Positions 1 to 9,109 are shown, counted from the first letter of the stretch. The stretch: 64,000 nucleotides of DNA from Chromobacterium vaccinii (GCF_000971335.1 NZ_JZJL01000001.1:151391-215390), one strand, 5' to 3'. Translations and numbers: made by a program. Notes: generated by a model not told the origin, from the sequence alone.

Positions 1-593
1 CCATTGGCCTCGGCGTGGTTCAGGCCTTCCCACTGTTTGAGCACCTGGCCATTGTTGGCGTCGATGATCAGGTGCGGGCGGCTCGGCTCCTTGCCGTCGA
101 CCACGAAGGACACCAGATAGACCAGTTGGGCGACGTTGCGCTCGTTCAGGCGCACCACCAGTTCGGCCTTGTCGTTGTAGGTGGGGTTGCCGTTGGCCTT
201 CAGCGACTTGGCCTGCGACAGCACTTGCGCGCCGCTCAGCGTCGGTTTGGCGGAAGCCAGATCCGACTGGATGCCGGCGATGTAGCTGCCGGACAGCTTG
301 CCCTGGACCGCCTTCAGCGCGGCGGCCGGCTTCTCTTCCACCACGGCCTCGCCCCAGACCGGGACGCCCTGGTAGTACTGCTGGTAGCGGGTCACCACCT
401 TGCCGGAGGCGAATTGGGTGCTGCGCAGCGGCTTCAGATCCGACTGGTTGACGCCGGCGAACGCCGTAGCGCTGCTGGCCTGGGCCTTGCCCAGCTTTTC
501 CAGGTTGATACGCTCAGCCGCCATCGCCGAGGCGCTGAAGACAGCCAAAGCGGACAGGACCAAACCACGCAGCATCAGTTGCTGTTTTCTCAT
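1..593 (-). CDS. Secreted M4 (thermolysin/elastase-like) metallopeptidase, N-terminal part only
   Basis: The reading frame runs off the left edge; about 197 residues of signal peptide and propeptide are visible. Residues 1-25 form a classical signal peptide (basic MRKQQ, hydrophobic stretch, ASAMA-A). The following residues look like an FTP propeptide domain (QYYQGVPVWGEAVV near residue 80) and then a PepSY-like domain (LVYLVSFVVDG, PHLIIDANNGQVL), the arrangement in proenzymes of LasB/vibriolysin-type zinc proteases, where the propeptide acts as chaperone and inhibitor. The catalytic HExxH domain lies outside the window, so the family is inferred from the propeptide. Start chosen because GGAG sits 7 nt upstream of the ATG at 593. 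The gene stands alone with a long leader region to its right. Confidence 0.8.
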   Translation of the reverse strand, partial: MRKQQLMLRGLVLSALAVFSASAMAAERINLEKLGKAQASSATAFAGVNQSDLKPLRSTQFASGKVVTRYQQYYQGVPVWGEAVVEEKPAAALKAVQGKLSGSYIAGIQSDLASAKPTLSGAQVLSQAKSLKANGNPTYNDKAELVVRLNERNVAQLVYLVSFVVDGKEPSRPHLIIDANNGQVLKQWEGLNHAEAN

Positions 594-1182
594 CACGGAA
601 CTCCAAATGTAGACGGAGCGGGACGGGATGCGTCCCGCGCAACACCGCCAGCTCATGGCCGGCGGTACCGGGAGCCGCGATCTGGCCGGGTCGGGTGGGT
701 CGCTCCGCGGCGGAAACGCCGTCGGAGAAGGCGGATGGCCGCGACGGACGATGGTGGCCGCCGGCGCCATTCTGTGCGGGCCGTGCGCATCGTCTGCCGC
801 CGCCGGCCGCCGCCCGGAACTGCTGCCGGACAGGCCTGCGACTAGCCTTGGGACGAGCTGGAAGCGTCTGCCACGCCTCCGGACTTAACCCGGATTATCC
901 CGGCCCGTTAAATCCCAAATGCATAAATTATGTATTGGATTTTTCTTGCTGAGATTCATCTGTACTTTTGAGCAGTTGTCGCGATCCTTGCAAAAAAAGG
1001 CTGCGCTGAATCAATTGCGAATCAATGCATTACGTGATGATCTTGGAGGTCTGATTCAAACTGAAAAACAACAAATATTTACACATCGGTTTTTCTGTAC
1101 CGGTCCTATTTGCAAAAATATGACACTTGCAGAAAGGCCACGCGCCACGCGATGGCGAGAGCCGGCGAGGCCGAGAAATGGC
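594..1182. other. Intergenic region between protease and pdxH, no gene seen
   Basis: About 590 bases without a convincing gene; the open frames here are GC-bias artefacts or lack ribosome binding sites. The part from about 900 to 1130 is clearly AT-richer than its surroundings and probably holds the leftward promoter of the protease. A small inverted repeat CATAA-A-TTATG lies at 922-932. I found no convincing quorum-sensing box. Confidence 0.5.
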
Positions 1183-1206
1183 AAAGGCCCGGTTGACCGG
1201 GCCTTT
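1183..1206 (-). terminator. Hairpin terminator downstream of pdxH
   Basis: A perfect 10-bp stem (AAAGGCCCGG / CCGGGCCTTT) with a TTGA loop lies 45 bases past the pdxH stop. The T tract is short in both directions, so it is a moderate rather than strong intrinsic terminator. Confidence 0.6.
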
Positions 1207-1250
1207 TCAATGGCAGGGGAGAGAAGCGGATCGCGAACACGGTTCGGAAG

Positions 1251-1892
1251 TCAGGGCGCGAGGCGCGAGCGGCGCCAACCGCCATCGGGCTGCAATGTGT
1301 ACAACACCCGGTCGTGCAGCCGGCTGGGGCGGCCCTGCCAGAACTCGACCCGCTCCGGCGCCACCGCGTAGCCGCCCCAATGCGGCGGGCGCGGCACATT
1401 GATCGGGTGCCGGGCGCCGAACATCGCGGCGCGCGTCACCAACACGGCCTTGGACGCGATCTCGCTGCTCTGCTCGCTGGCCCATGCCCCCAGGCGGCTG
1501 GTATACGGCCGGCTGGCAAAGTAGGCGTCGGACACCTCCGGCGCCACGCGCGCGGCCTTGCCCTCCACCCTCACCTGGCGCTCCAGCTCCGGCCAGAAGA
1601 AATTCAAGGCGACGTAGGGATTGGCATCCAGCGCCAGCCCCTTGCGGCTGTGGTAGTTGGTGTAGAACAGCAGCTGGCCATCCTCCACACCCTTGAGCAA
1701 GACGATGCGGGACGACGGCCGGCCATCTGCGCCGACCGCGGCGAGGTTCATCGCCGTCGGCTCCGGCACCTGCGCGGCGATCGCCTCGTTCAGCCAGACT
1801 TCGAACTGCGCCGCCGCGTCGGGCAGGCAGTCTTCCGGCGACAATTCTTTCTTCGAGTATTCCAGACGGATATCGGCAAGGTTCAGCGACAT
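1251..1892 (-). CDS. pdxH: Pyridoxamine 5'-phosphate oxidase
   Basis: FMN-dependent oxidase of the last step of pyridoxal 5'-phosphate synthesis and salvage; it oxidises pyridoxine/pyridoxamine phosphate to PLP in the cytoplasm. The 213-residue product matches the family length. Visible signatures are [11 protein letters not shown] (FMN phosphate contact), [26 protein letters not shown] in the split-barrel core and the C-terminal [11 protein letters not shown] that binds PLP. An upstream in-frame ATG at 1913 exists, but the start at 1892 is preceded by a perfect GGAGGAAAC, so the shorter form is preferred. Monocistronic, followed by a hairpin. Confidence 0.95.
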   Translation of the reverse strand: MSLNLADIRLEYSKKELSPEDCLPDAAAQFEVWLNEAIAAQVPEPTAMNLAAVGADGRPSSRIVLLKGVEDGQLLFYTNYHSRKGLALDANPYVALNFFWPELERQVRVEGKAARVAPEVSDAYFASRPYTSRLGAWASEQSSEIASKAVLVTRAAMFGARHPINVPRPPHWGGYAVAPERVEFWQGRPSRLHDRVLYTLQPDGGWRRSRLAP

Positions 1893-1950
1893 GTTTCCTC
1901 CTTGGCCGTCCATCTTAGTCGAACGCGGCCGCGCCGGAAATGCGCGCGAT

Positions 1951-1979
1951 CAGGTTCCGCCCGCTGCAGGCGGAACCTG
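1951..1979 (-). terminator. Perfect inverted repeat between nuclease and pdxH
   Basis: An 11-bp perfect stem (CAGGTTCCGCC / GGCGGAACCTG) with a 7-nt loop, 15 bases past the nuclease stop codon. It lacks a T tract, so it could be a factor-dependent terminator or an mRNA 3' stabiliser. Confidence 0.45.
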
Positions 1980-1993
1980 AACCTGCGCGGCGC

Positions 1994-2818
1994 TCAGTTC
2001 AGCGCCTGGTTGATCACCGCCGCGATGCGGGCGCCGGCCTTGGCCAGCTGTTGGTCCACCAGCAAGCCGCCGGCGCGCAGATAGGTGTTGTCCAGATAGA
2101 CCGGCGTGGACGGCGACGCGCCGCAGCTGAAGCCGGCCAGCGGGCCGTAGACGTCGGCGCGCGCGTACTGGTTGGACTCATGCACCCAGTCCATCACGCC
2201 GCCGCCCTGCCAGCCGGCGACGTTGCGCTGGTACCGCTGTAGATCGCTGGCGGCCCAGGCCTTCTCGTTGGCGCCGTTCAGCTCCTGCTGCACCAGCGCG
2301 GTATCCCACACCGAGTGCAGATTGCTGACCTTCTTGCTGCCCGGCAGCTGCACCTTGAAGTCGTTGCCGCCGCGGTCCAGGTTGTCGGCCGCGTGCAGCG
2401 GCTGGTGGATGTCGCCCACCATGTGGATCAGGAAGGTCAGCGCCTGCGCGCGATCGGCCTTGCTGGCGGCGCGGTCGGCCAGCACCTTGCGGTAATGGTC
2501 GATCTGGTTGGACGCGCAGTTGCCGTCCGGGCACTCGTCCTCGGTCACGCCGCTGCACACCGGCTCGTCGTTGTAATGCCACTGGTCGGAGCCCGGCAGG
2601 GTCTGCTTCAGATCCTGCTTGTGCTGGTCCATGTACAGCGCCAGCTGGGCGAAATCGGCGTTGGGAACCAGCTTGGCCACTTCGGCCTTGGCCTTGGCGC
2701 TCAACAGTTGCTGGGCGATATAGCCGGTGATGCGGTGGCCTTCCTGGCCCCAGGCCAGCGCCTGGGCGCTGCTGGCGGCGAAAGCGGCGGACAACAGCAG
2801 TGCGAGTGCCTTCTTCAT
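1994..2818 (-). CDS. Secreted S1/P1-type zinc nuclease
   Basis: Exported single-strand-preferring nuclease / 3'-nucleotidase of the S1-P1 family (274 aa). The 22-residue signal peptide ends ALA, so that the mature protein begins with W23, which with H28 (WGQEGH) forms the N-terminal part of the trinuclear zinc site, as in P1 nuclease. The other expected ligands are visible: WHYND, FLIHMVGDIHQPLHAAD (H, D, H) and NLHSVWDTAL (H, D). Cysteines C88/C95/C101 and a late one fit the disulfides of an extracellular protein. It probably serves nucleotide scavenging or degradation of extracellular DNA. The AT-rich 145-bp region 2819-2963 should hold its promoter. Confidence 0.9.
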   Translation of the reverse strand: MKKALALLLSAAFAASSAQALAWGQEGHRITGYIAQQLLSAKAKAEVAKLVPNADFAQLALYMDQHKQDLKQTLPGSDQWHYNDEPVCSGVTEDECPDGNCASNQIDHYRKVLADRAASKADRAQALTFLIHMVGDIHQPLHAADNLDRGGNDFKVQLPGSKKVSNLHSVWDTALVQQELNGANEKAWAASDLQRYQRNVAGWQGGGVMDWVHESNQYARADVYGPLAGFSCGASPSTPVYLDNTYLRAGGLLVDQQLAKAGARIAAVINQALN

Positions 2819-2963
2819 GTTCTCTCCCGGATGATTGCTTTTGTTTTGATGGCTGGCGAAATGCCAGCGCGGCGCATCATACGGGACAAATATGAAAATT
2901 GGATAAATATTTTCACATCGAACTAGTTCTACAATTTATTTTCCATTTTGGAAATATTTTAAA

Positions 2964-3866
2964 TCAATTATTTGCGTAAGCTCCCAAGCTGCCTCCCCCT
3001 TTCCATGCGCACTCCAGCAGCATCGTTTCCAGCGCGTGCAAGGCCGGCAGGCGCGCCTGCCGGCGGCGGATCAGCAGGGTCGGCGCGCGGGACAGGTCGT
3101 CCGGCAGCGCGTGCGTCGACACCTGGGCCGCCATCTGCGGCATGCTGTCCAGCAAAGCCTGGGGCAGCAAGGCCAGACCCATGCCGCAAGCCACGCAGCT
3201 GAGCATCGCATGGTAGGAGCCCAACTCGACGATGCGCCGCGGCTGCACGCCCTGGCGCCGCAGCCAAGCCTCCAGCCGCTGGCGGTACGAGCAGCCGCTG
3301 CCGAAGGTCAGCAGCGTGGAGTCGGCCAGTTCTTCCAGCGACGGCGCGCCCCGCGCGGCGGCGGCCACCAGCACGATATCCTCCACCGCCACCACGATCT
3401 GCTCCAGCCTGTCGTCGTCCAGCGGCCCGCTGACCAGCGCCGCGTCCAGCCGCCCGTCCAGCACCCCGACGGTCAGGGTCCGCGACTCCCCGGTCTGCAA
3501 CTCCAGCTGCACCGCCGGATAGCGCGCGTGGTAATCGGCCAGCACCGGCGCCAGCCTGGCCGCCGCCGTGCTCTCCATCGCGCCCAGCCGCAGCCGTCCG
3601 CTGGGCGCGGCGTCCGCCATCGCCAGCCTGGCCTCCTCGGCCAAGTCCAGCAGCCGCTGGGCGTAATCGTTGAGCCGCCAGGCAGCGGCGGTGGGCACCA
3701 GCCGCTTGCCCTCGCGCAGAAACAGCGCCACGCCCAGCTTGTCCTCCAGCTGGCGCAGCCGGGTAGTGACGTTGGACTGCACCCGGTGCAGCCGCTGCGC
3801 GGCGCGGGTGATGCCGTCCTCCTGCAGCACCGCCTGGAAGATTCTCAGCTCATCCAGCTCCATCAT
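2964..3866 (-). CDS. LysR-family transcriptional regulator, divergent from an EamA exporter
   Basis: A 300-residue LysR protein: an N-terminal winged helix-turn-helix (ELRIFQAVLQEDGITRAAQRL, then QSNVTTRLRQLEDKLG and LFLREGKRLVPT) and a periplasmic-binding-protein-like effector domain from about residue 90. The start could be either of two adjacent ATGs; GGAAAA lies 5 to 8 nt upstream. Only 91 bp separate it from the divergent EamA gene, the classical layout in which LysR controls its neighbour and itself. The effector is unknown; amino acids or related metabolites are common ligands of such pairs. Confidence 0.9.
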   Translation of the reverse strand: MMELDELRIFQAVLQEDGITRAAQRLHRVQSNVTTRLRQLEDKLGVALFLREGKRLVPTAAAWRLNDYAQRLLDLAEEARLAMADAAPSGRLRLGAMESTAAARLAPVLADYHARYPAVQLELQTGESRTLTVGVLDGRLDAALVSGPLDDDRLEQIVVAVEDIVLVAAAARGAPSLEELADSTLLTFGSGCSYRQRLEAWLRRQGVQPRRIVELGSYHAMLSCVACGMGLALLPQALLDSMPQMAAQVSTHALPDDLSRAPTLLIRRRQARLPALHALETMLLECAWKGGGSLGAYANN

Positions 3867-3878
3867 TCTTTTCCAGAG

Positions 3879-3898
3879 ATTATTTCAATCACAATAAT
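3879..3898. promoter_or_regulatory. Candidate LysR operator in the divergent promoter
   Basis: ATTATT-N8-AATAAT, a perfect 6-bp inverted repeat containing T-N11-A spacing, lies between the divergent LysR and EamA starts, in an AT-rich patch. Position and shape suit a LysR recognition site; the assignment is inference. Confidence 0.45.
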
Positions 3899-3957
3899 TC
3901 ATTTTTTAAGAATAATGAAGCGGTCTAGGATGCGGGAAACCCATCTGGAGAATCATC

Positions 3958-4872
3958 ATGACCTCACCAAGCATCAGGCAGGGCTATCTGGCGGCGGCCG
4001 GCGCCGTCGCCATCTGGACCGGCTTCAACATCGTGTCGCGGCTGGCCGGCAAGAGCGCGCTGGCCGGCACCGACATTCTGGCGCTGCGCGTCGGCACCGC
4101 CGCGCTGATCCTGCTGGCCTGCGGCGGCCTGCCGCGCGGCGCGCTGCGCGACGCCCGGCTGTGGCTGCTGACCTTGCTCGGCGGCCTCGGCGTCAGCATC
4201 TTCGCCTATTGCGCGTTCAAATTCGCGCCGGCGGCGCACGGCGGCCTGCTTCTGCCGGGGCTGCAGCCTTTCCTGGTGACGCTGGCCGCCTGGCCGCTGC
4301 TGGGGGAGGCGCCGCAAAAACACAAGCTGCCCGGCTATGCGCTGATCGCGCTGGGCCTGCTGCTGAGCGCGCTGCCGCAGTTGGGCGGACACGATGCCGG
4401 CCAGGCCTGGATAGGCGATCTGATGTTGCTCGCCGCTTCGGTCAGCTGGGCGGTGTTCGGCGTGCTGGCCCGGCGCTGGGGCTTCGCGGCCTGGCCGCTG
4501 ACGCGCGCGATCACCATCATGGCCGCGCTGCTCTATCTGCCCGTCTATCTGCTGTGGCTGCCCAAGCATCTGGCGGAAGCCTCCTGGGGCATGCTGGCCT
4601 TCCAGGCGCTGTACCAGGGCGTGGGCGCGGCGATCCTGGCGATGCTGTTCTACCTGCGGGCGGCGGCCGTGCTGGGCGCGGTGAAGATGGGCGTGCTGTT
4701 CGCGCTGATTCCGATTCTGGCCGGCCTGCTGGCCGCGCCCCTGCTGGGCGAGCCGCTGACCGCCAGCCTGGCGGCGGGCCTCGTCAGCGTCAGCCTGGGC
4801 GCCTGGCTGGCGGCGCGGGAACGGCGCGCCGCGCCGCGGCCGGCTCCCGCCGCCGCCGTATGCAAGGCCTAG
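3958..4872 (+). CDS. EamA/DMT-superfamily metabolite exporter
   Basis: A 304-residue inner-membrane protein with about ten transmembrane helices in two repeated halves, as in RhaT/EamA drug/metabolite transporters. The halves are visible as GYLAAAGAVAIWTGFNIV... and WIGDLMLLAASVSWAVFGVLARRWG, each followed by four further hydrophobic segments; the C-terminus is a short basic tail. Members export amino acids or other small metabolites, but the substrate cannot be read from sequence. GGAG lies 7 nt upstream of the ATG. The divergent LysR gene is its likely regulator. Confidence 0.88.
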   Translation: MTSPSIRQGYLAAAGAVAIWTGFNIVSRLAGKSALAGTDILALRVGTAALILLACGGLPRGALRDARLWLLTLLGGLGVSIFAYCAFKFAPAAHGGLLLPGLQPFLVTLAAWPLLGEAPQKHKLPGYALIALGLLLSALPQLGGHDAGQAWIGDLMLLAASVSWAVFGVLARRWGFAAWPLTRAITIMAALLYLPVYLLWLPKHLAEASWGMLAFQALYQGVGAAILAMLFYLRAAAVLGAVKMGVLFALIPILAGLLAAPLLGEPLTASLAAGLVSVSLGAWLAARERRAAPRPAPAAAVCKA

Positions 4873-4909
4873 CCCGCCCTCTCCGCGCGATCGGGCGCGC
4901 CGGACACGA

Positions 4910-4931
4910 AAACGGCCCCGCGGGGCCGTTT
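4910..4931. terminator. Shared terminator between convergent genes
   Basis: A perfect palindromic stem (AAACGGCCCCG / CGGGGCCGTTT) lies between the rightward exporter gene and the leftward DUF2145 gene. A/T runs on both sides suggest use in both directions. Confidence 0.65.
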
Positions 4932-4947
4932 GGCGAAAGCGCCGGAC

Positions 4948-5754
4948 TCAGTAGCGGCGCGCTTGCGCGCCGGCGATCTCTTCCACCTTCCAGCCTTCCT
5001 CGCGCGCGTCGAGGAACTGGATGATGGAGTCGACCGACACCGTCTGGATGCGGTCGGCGAAACGCAGCTCGTTGGGGTGGTCGTCGAAGGCGACGTTGGC
5101 CTTGAACATGCGGCCGCCCAGCCGGGTCATCGGCCCCAGCTTCAGCTCGGTGGGCTGGTAACCGTTCAGTTTCAGCCACATCTGCGCCTGCTCGCGGCTG
5201 CGTATCGCCGTCTCGCGGCTTTCCGCCGCCACCAGCTGCTCCAGCACCCAGACATTGGAATTCTCGTAACGGGTGGAGAACGGGTAGGCCAGCAGATTGT
5301 ACTTCGCGGTGTGCAGCTCGCGCAGCTTGGCCGGCTGGTTCAGCCGCGCCAGCAGCCGCGACGCCACCTGGGGCGGGGGCACCAGCGCCACCGAGTCGAA
5401 ACGGAACATGTCGTCGAGGAAGAAATTGCCCAGCCCTTCGTACCACAGCTCGGAGCGGTCGGTGCCGCAATCGTTCAGCAGATGCGCCACCCGCCAGCGG
5501 CGGTCCGGCTCGGTGCGATAGACGATGCCGGCATGGGTGTAGCGCAGATTGTACTGGCTGAGGTCCTGGCCCATCCGGCCCAGCACCACCACGTCGCTGC
5601 CCAGCTGGTCCAGCCGCTGCTGCACTTTCTGCGCGGTCTGCATCGCCATGCGGAAAGTCTCCGGCGTCAGCGGCTTTTCCTCGCAGCTCTGGCCGGCGAC
5701 GGCCAATGCCGGCAGCGTCAGCGCGAGCGCGGCAAGCAAGCGCGCCGGCTTCAT
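4948..5754 (-). CDS. Exported DUF2145-family protein
   Basis: A 268-residue protein with an N-terminal signal peptide (MKPARLLAALALTLPALAVAG). The body matches what I recall of DUF2145: LRYTHAGI near residue 75, WRVAHLLNDCG, LGNFFLDDMF, and repeated aromatic/charged stretches such as STRYENSNVWVLEQL. The H/C arrangement loosely resembles NlpC/P60-like permuted peptidases, but no catalytic role is established and I do not assign one. Its ATG overlaps the stop of the upstream gene (ATGA), so the two are translationally coupled. Confidence 0.75.
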   Translation of the reverse strand: MKPARLLAALALTLPALAVAGQSCEEKPLTPETFRMAMQTAQKVQQRLDQLGSDVVVLGRMGQDLSQYNLRYTHAGIVYRTEPDRRWRVAHLLNDCGTDRSELWYEGLGNFFLDDMFRFDSVALVPPPQVASRLLARLNQPAKLRELHTAKYNLLAYPFSTRYENSNVWVLEQLVAAESRETAIRSREQAQMWLKLNGYQPTELKLGPMTRLGGRMFKANVAFDDHPNELRFADRIQTVSVDSIIQFLDAREEGWKVEEIAGAQARRY

Positions 5755-6215
5755 CCCGGAATCCTCGAATGCTCCAGCAGCGCCTCGCCCACCTTGTTGG
5801 GGATGAAGGCCAGCACCTTGCCCGAGGCCACCAGCAGCGTGCCGCTGGCGGTGGCGGTCACCTGCACCGCAGCGCCGACCGCCGCGCCGGACGCCTTCAC
5901 CGCGGAGCCGGAGGCCTTGACCAGCAGCTTGGCGCCGCCCTGCACCGAGTCCAGCGTCAGTTCCGCCACGTCGCCTGCGCCCTGAACGATGCCGGCGATC
6001 ACATAGGCGCTGCCGGTCACCGCCAGCACCGGGCCCAATGCCGATTCGCCATGCCCCTGCGACGCGCCGCCCACGCTCACCACCGGCGCGGCCAGGATGG
6101 ACAAGGCCCCCATGCCTATGGTTTGCGAGCCGTTATTGCCGATGGAGGGATCCGCCAGCGCGGGCCAGGAAGCGGCCAGCAGCACAGCGCCGGCCAACAG
6201 GGAGTAACGCGACAT
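5751..6215 (-). CDS. Small exported Ala/Gly/Ser/Val-rich protein coupled to the DUF2145 protein
   Basis: A 154-residue protein with a signal peptide ending ALA-DP. The rest is low in complexity: Ala, Gly, Ser and Val make long runs of near-repeats (KASGSAVKASGAAVG, VQVTATASGTLLVASG), probably amphipathic or beta-prone, ending in a short charged tail. I do not recognise a family with a function. AAGG stands 7-8 nt before the ATG. The 4-nt ATGA overlap with the DUF2145 gene implies a two-gene operon and a shared envelope role. Confidence 0.7.
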   Translation of the reverse strand: MSRYSLLAGAVLLAASWPALADPSIGNNGSQTIGMGALSILAAPVVSVGGASQGHGESALGPVLAVTGSAYVIAGIVQGAGDVAELTLDSVQGGAKLLVKASGSAVKASGAAVGAAVQVTATASGTLLVASGKVLAFIPNKVGEALLEHSRIPG

Positions 6216-6284
6216 GATGCAACCTTGGTGTCATGAAGATGGCTGCCATCATGCCAATTCAATTGTAAACAGGCAATTGTCCCA

Positions 6285-9017
6285 TTACCGGACATCGCCG
6301 CGCAGCAAGGCCAGCAACGCCTCGCCGTCCAGCCTGCCGCTGGCGTCGCCGCCGGCCAGCAGGCTATCGGCCAGCGCGCGCTTGTCGCGGTGCAGCTCGA
6401 CAATCTTTTCTTCGATGGTGCCGGCAGCCACCAGCCGGTACACCGTCACCGGCCGCTGCTGGCCCATGCGGTAGGCGCGGTCGGACGCCTGGTCCTCCAC
6501 CGCCGGGTTCCACCACGGGTCCAGATGGATCACGTAATCGGCGGCGGTGAGGTTGAGGCCGGTGCCGCCAGCCTTCAGGCTGATCAGGAACATGTCGCCA
6601 TCGCCGGCCTGGAACGCGTCCATGCTGGCCTTGCGCTGCTTGGTCGGCGTGCTGCCGTCCAGATAATGGAAGCGGACGCCTTGCTGCTTCAGGTGCTCGG
6701 CCGCCAGCGCCAGGTGGTCGACAAACTGGCTGAACACCAGCGCCTTGTGGCCGTTGTCCAGCAGCTCCTCGCAAATCTCGGCGAAAGCCGCCAGCTTGCT
6801 GGCCGGCAGCGCGCTGTCGGGCTGCGTGAGCTTGGGATGGCAGCAAAAGCGGCGCAACCGGGTCAGCTCGGCCAGCGCCTGCATGCTCTGGCCGCCGGCG
6901 GCGGGATCGGCCTCCGCCACGCGGGCCAGGGCCTCCTGCCGCATCGCTTCGTAAACGTGGCGCTCCTGCTCGGACAATTCTATCAAGCGCGTGGTCTCGG
7001 TCTTGGGCGGCAATTCGGTCAGCACCTCGCGCTTGGTGCGACGAAGCAGATAGGGCTGGATCAACGCTTTCAGCTGCGCGCGCGCGGTTTCGTCACCGTC
7101 GGCGATCGGCTGGGCGTAGCGCTGCTCGAACTGCGCCAGATTGCCGAGCAGCCCAGGCGCGATGAAGCGGAACAGGCTCCACAGCTCGCCCAGATGGTTT
7201 TCCACCGGCGTGCCGCTGGCCGCCAGGCGGAAATCGGCGCGCAGGCTTTGCGCCACCTGGGCGCGCTGGCTCTGCGGGTTCTTGATCGCCTGGGCCTCGT
7301 CCAGCACCACCGACGCCCAATGCACGTCGCAAAACGCCTCGGCCTCGCGCTGCAGCAGGCCGTAGCTGACCACCACCAGATCGCCGGGGCCGACATCGTC
7401 CAGCCGGCGCTGCTGATGGTAGGCGCGCAAGCGCAGGCTGGGCGCGAAGCGGGCGGCCTCGGCCAGCCAATTCAGCGCCACCGAAGTCGGCGCCACCGCC
7501 AACTGCGGCCCCAGGTGGGCGCGGGTCAGCAACAAGGACAGCGTCTGCACCGTCTTGCCCAGGCCCATGTCGTCGGCAAGACACGCCCCCATGCCCCAGT
7601 GCGCCAGCCGCGCCATCCAGGCAAAGCCTTGCAGCTGGTAAGGCCGCAGCGTGGCGTTCAGCGTCGCCGGGACCTGGGGATCGAAAACAGCCGCCTCGCG
7701 CCAGCGCGCCGCCTGCCGCTGCCAGCCGTCGTCGCCGTCGAACTGCCCGGCGTCCTCGCCCAGCGCCTGCAGGCGCGGACCGGCCAGCGGGCTGATCGCC
7801 AGCCCGTCCGGGCCGGCATGGTCGATCATGCGGGCCAGTTCGCCCAGCCGCTCGCCCAGGCTGCCGGACAGCATCAGCCAGTCGCCGTCGGACAGTTGCA
7901 GATACTTGCCCTTCTGGCTGGCCAGCGCCGCCAGCAGATGGCGCAAGGTCAGGATGCGGCCGTCGTCCAGCTCCAGCTCGCCGTCGGCCTGCAGCCAGCC
8001 GCCGCGCTTCTTCACCTTGAGTTTGAGCTGCGGCATGCCGTCGGCGGCGGCCAGGCGGATCTTGTCGCCATGCGGCCACAGGCAGGCGACACGCGCCTCC
8101 CCGGCCGCCTGCAACTGCGCCAGCAAGGACAAGGCCGAATGCTGATCGGAAAACAGCCAGCCGTCGCCGTCGCGCTGGCCGCGTCCTATCGCCGGGCAGG
8201 CCTCGCGCAGCGCGCGCAGGCGGGCAGCCTCATCGGCCAGGTCGCGGACGAATTGGCGGTACTCGCCGTCGATATCCAGCACCAGGCCGGCCGCGCCGCG
8301 GCCCGGCGCGCTCCAGGCGGCGGCCGGATGCGGCTTGACCTTCAACTGCAGCCGCAGGCCTTCCGGCTGGCGGGTCAGCAGGGCGTACAAGGCCGGATCT
8401 GCCGCTTCGCTGGGCAGTTCCGGATCGAACGCCGGACTAGCGTCCACCAGCGGCAGGCCGGGCGCGACATCGCGTATCGCCTCCAGCACCCGCTGCCGCG
8501 CCTGCCAGGGCACGGCCAGGCCGTGGCCGACCAGATCGGCCAGCGCCTTCAGCTCGTCGGTCAGCTGGTAGACCAGCAGCCGCTCCGGCTGCGGCCGTTG
8601 CCACAAAGCGCCGCCGCAACCGGCCAGGCCTTCCGGCAGCAGCTTCAGCCGCAACTCCGCGCCGACCCGCTCCATCTGCAGCGCCGCTTGGCCGGCCTCG
8701 ACGCGGATGCGACGCGCCGGCGCGTCGGCGTCGAACAGCAGCGGATGATCGATCAAGGCCGGCAGCAACGGCGCGGCGTCGATCAGGCCGGCGTCGCCGT
8801 CGTGCCTCTCCAGCAGGGCCAGCAGCTGGCGCAACAGCGGCAGGTCGTGCGGCCGCACCGCCTCGGCCTGGTCTTGCAGCAGGCCGGACAGCGAACAGGC
8901 GCGGCCGCGGCTCCAGCCATCGGGGCCGGCGCTTTGCAGCAAGGGCTGCAGCTGGGCGCCGGAGTCGGCCAGGCGCAAGCGCCAGATCAGGCGGGAAGAG
9001 GGTTGCGGTTCGGTCAT
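6285..9017 (-). CDS. SNF2-family DEAD/DEAH-box helicase
   Basis: A 910-residue SNF2/Swi2 ATPase. The N-terminal half (to about residue 440) is a poorly conserved module; then come helicase motifs: DDMGLGKTVQTL (Walker A), VLDEAQAIKN (DEAQ Walker B), LAASGTPVENHLGELW (motif III/IV), KALVFSQFVDHL, YLDGSTPTKQR, LISLKAGGTGLNLTAADYV and DRAYRMGQQRPVTVYRL (motifs V-VI). Such enzymes translocate along duplex DNA and remodel protein-DNA complexes; stand-alone bacterial ones are poorly understood. The frame is open for 24 more codons upstream, but MTEPQPSS at 9017 is the most natural start although its ribosome binding site is weak. Monocistronic. Confidence 0.9.
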   Translation of the reverse strand: MTEPQPSSRLIWRLRLADSGAQLQPLLQSAGPDGWSRGRACSLSGLLQDQAEAVRPHDLPLLRQLLALLERHDGDAGLIDAAPLLPALIDHPLLFDADAPARRIRVEAGQAALQMERVGAELRLKLLPEGLAGCGGALWQRPQPERLLVYQLTDELKALADLVGHGLAVPWQARQRVLEAIRDVAPGLPLVDASPAFDPELPSEAADPALYALLTRQPEGLRLQLKVKPHPAAAWSAPGRGAAGLVLDIDGEYRQFVRDLADEAARLRALREACPAIGRGQRDGDGWLFSDQHSALSLLAQLQAAGEARVACLWPHGDKIRLAAADGMPQLKLKVKKRGGWLQADGELELDDGRILTLRHLLAALASQKGKYLQLSDGDWLMLSGSLGERLGELARMIDHAGPDGLAISPLAGPRLQALGEDAGQFDGDDGWQRQAARWREAAVFDPQVPATLNATLRPYQLQGFAWMARLAHWGMGACLADDMGLGKTVQTLSLLLTRAHLGPQLAVAPTSVALNWLAEAARFAPSLRLRAYHQQRRLDDVGPGDLVVVSYGLLQREAEAFCDVHWASVVLDEAQAIKNPQSQRAQVAQSLRADFRLAASGTPVENHLGELWSLFRFIAPGLLGNLAQFEQRYAQPIADGDETARAQLKALIQPYLLRRTKREVLTELPPKTETTRLIELSEQERHVYEAMRQEALARVAEADPAAGGQSMQALAELTRLRRFCCHPKLTQPDSALPASKLAAFAEICEELLDNGHKALVFSQFVDHLALAAEHLKQQGVRFHYLDGSTPTKQRKASMDAFQAGDGDMFLISLKAGGTGLNLTAADYVIHLDPWWNPAVEDQASDRAYRMGQQRPVTVYRLVAAGTIEEKIVELHRDKRALADSLLAGGDASGRLDGEALLALLRGDVR

Positions 9018-9087
9018 TGCGCATCGAGAAACGGAAGGTGGGGCCGATGTTGCCGGATTCGGCCCGCGCTGCAAAGCCGTAAAAGAC

Positions 9088-9109
9088 AACGGCGGCCTAA
9101 GCCGCCGTT
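9088..9109 (-). terminator. Intrinsic terminator after the first tandem paralogue
   Basis: A 9-bp perfect stem (AACGGCGGC / GCCGCCGTT) with a 4-nt loop, followed on the minus strand by a T-rich GTCTTTT, 21 bases past the stop at 9131. Confidence 0.75.

Noticed and set aside
15..845. Long rightward open frame opposite the metalloprotease
   Set aside because: It is the reverse-strand shadow of a gene with signal peptide, propeptide motifs and a good ribosome site; the product is a low-complexity His/Arg/Gln string.
919..1371. Open frame of 150 codons in the gap and into pdxH
   Set aside because: No ribosome site, no family resemblance, and it overlaps pdxH on the other strand.
9018..9089. N-terminal extension of the SNF2 helicase
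   Set aside because: No ribosome site before the upstream start and the added residues look random; MTEPQPSS at 9017 is more natural.
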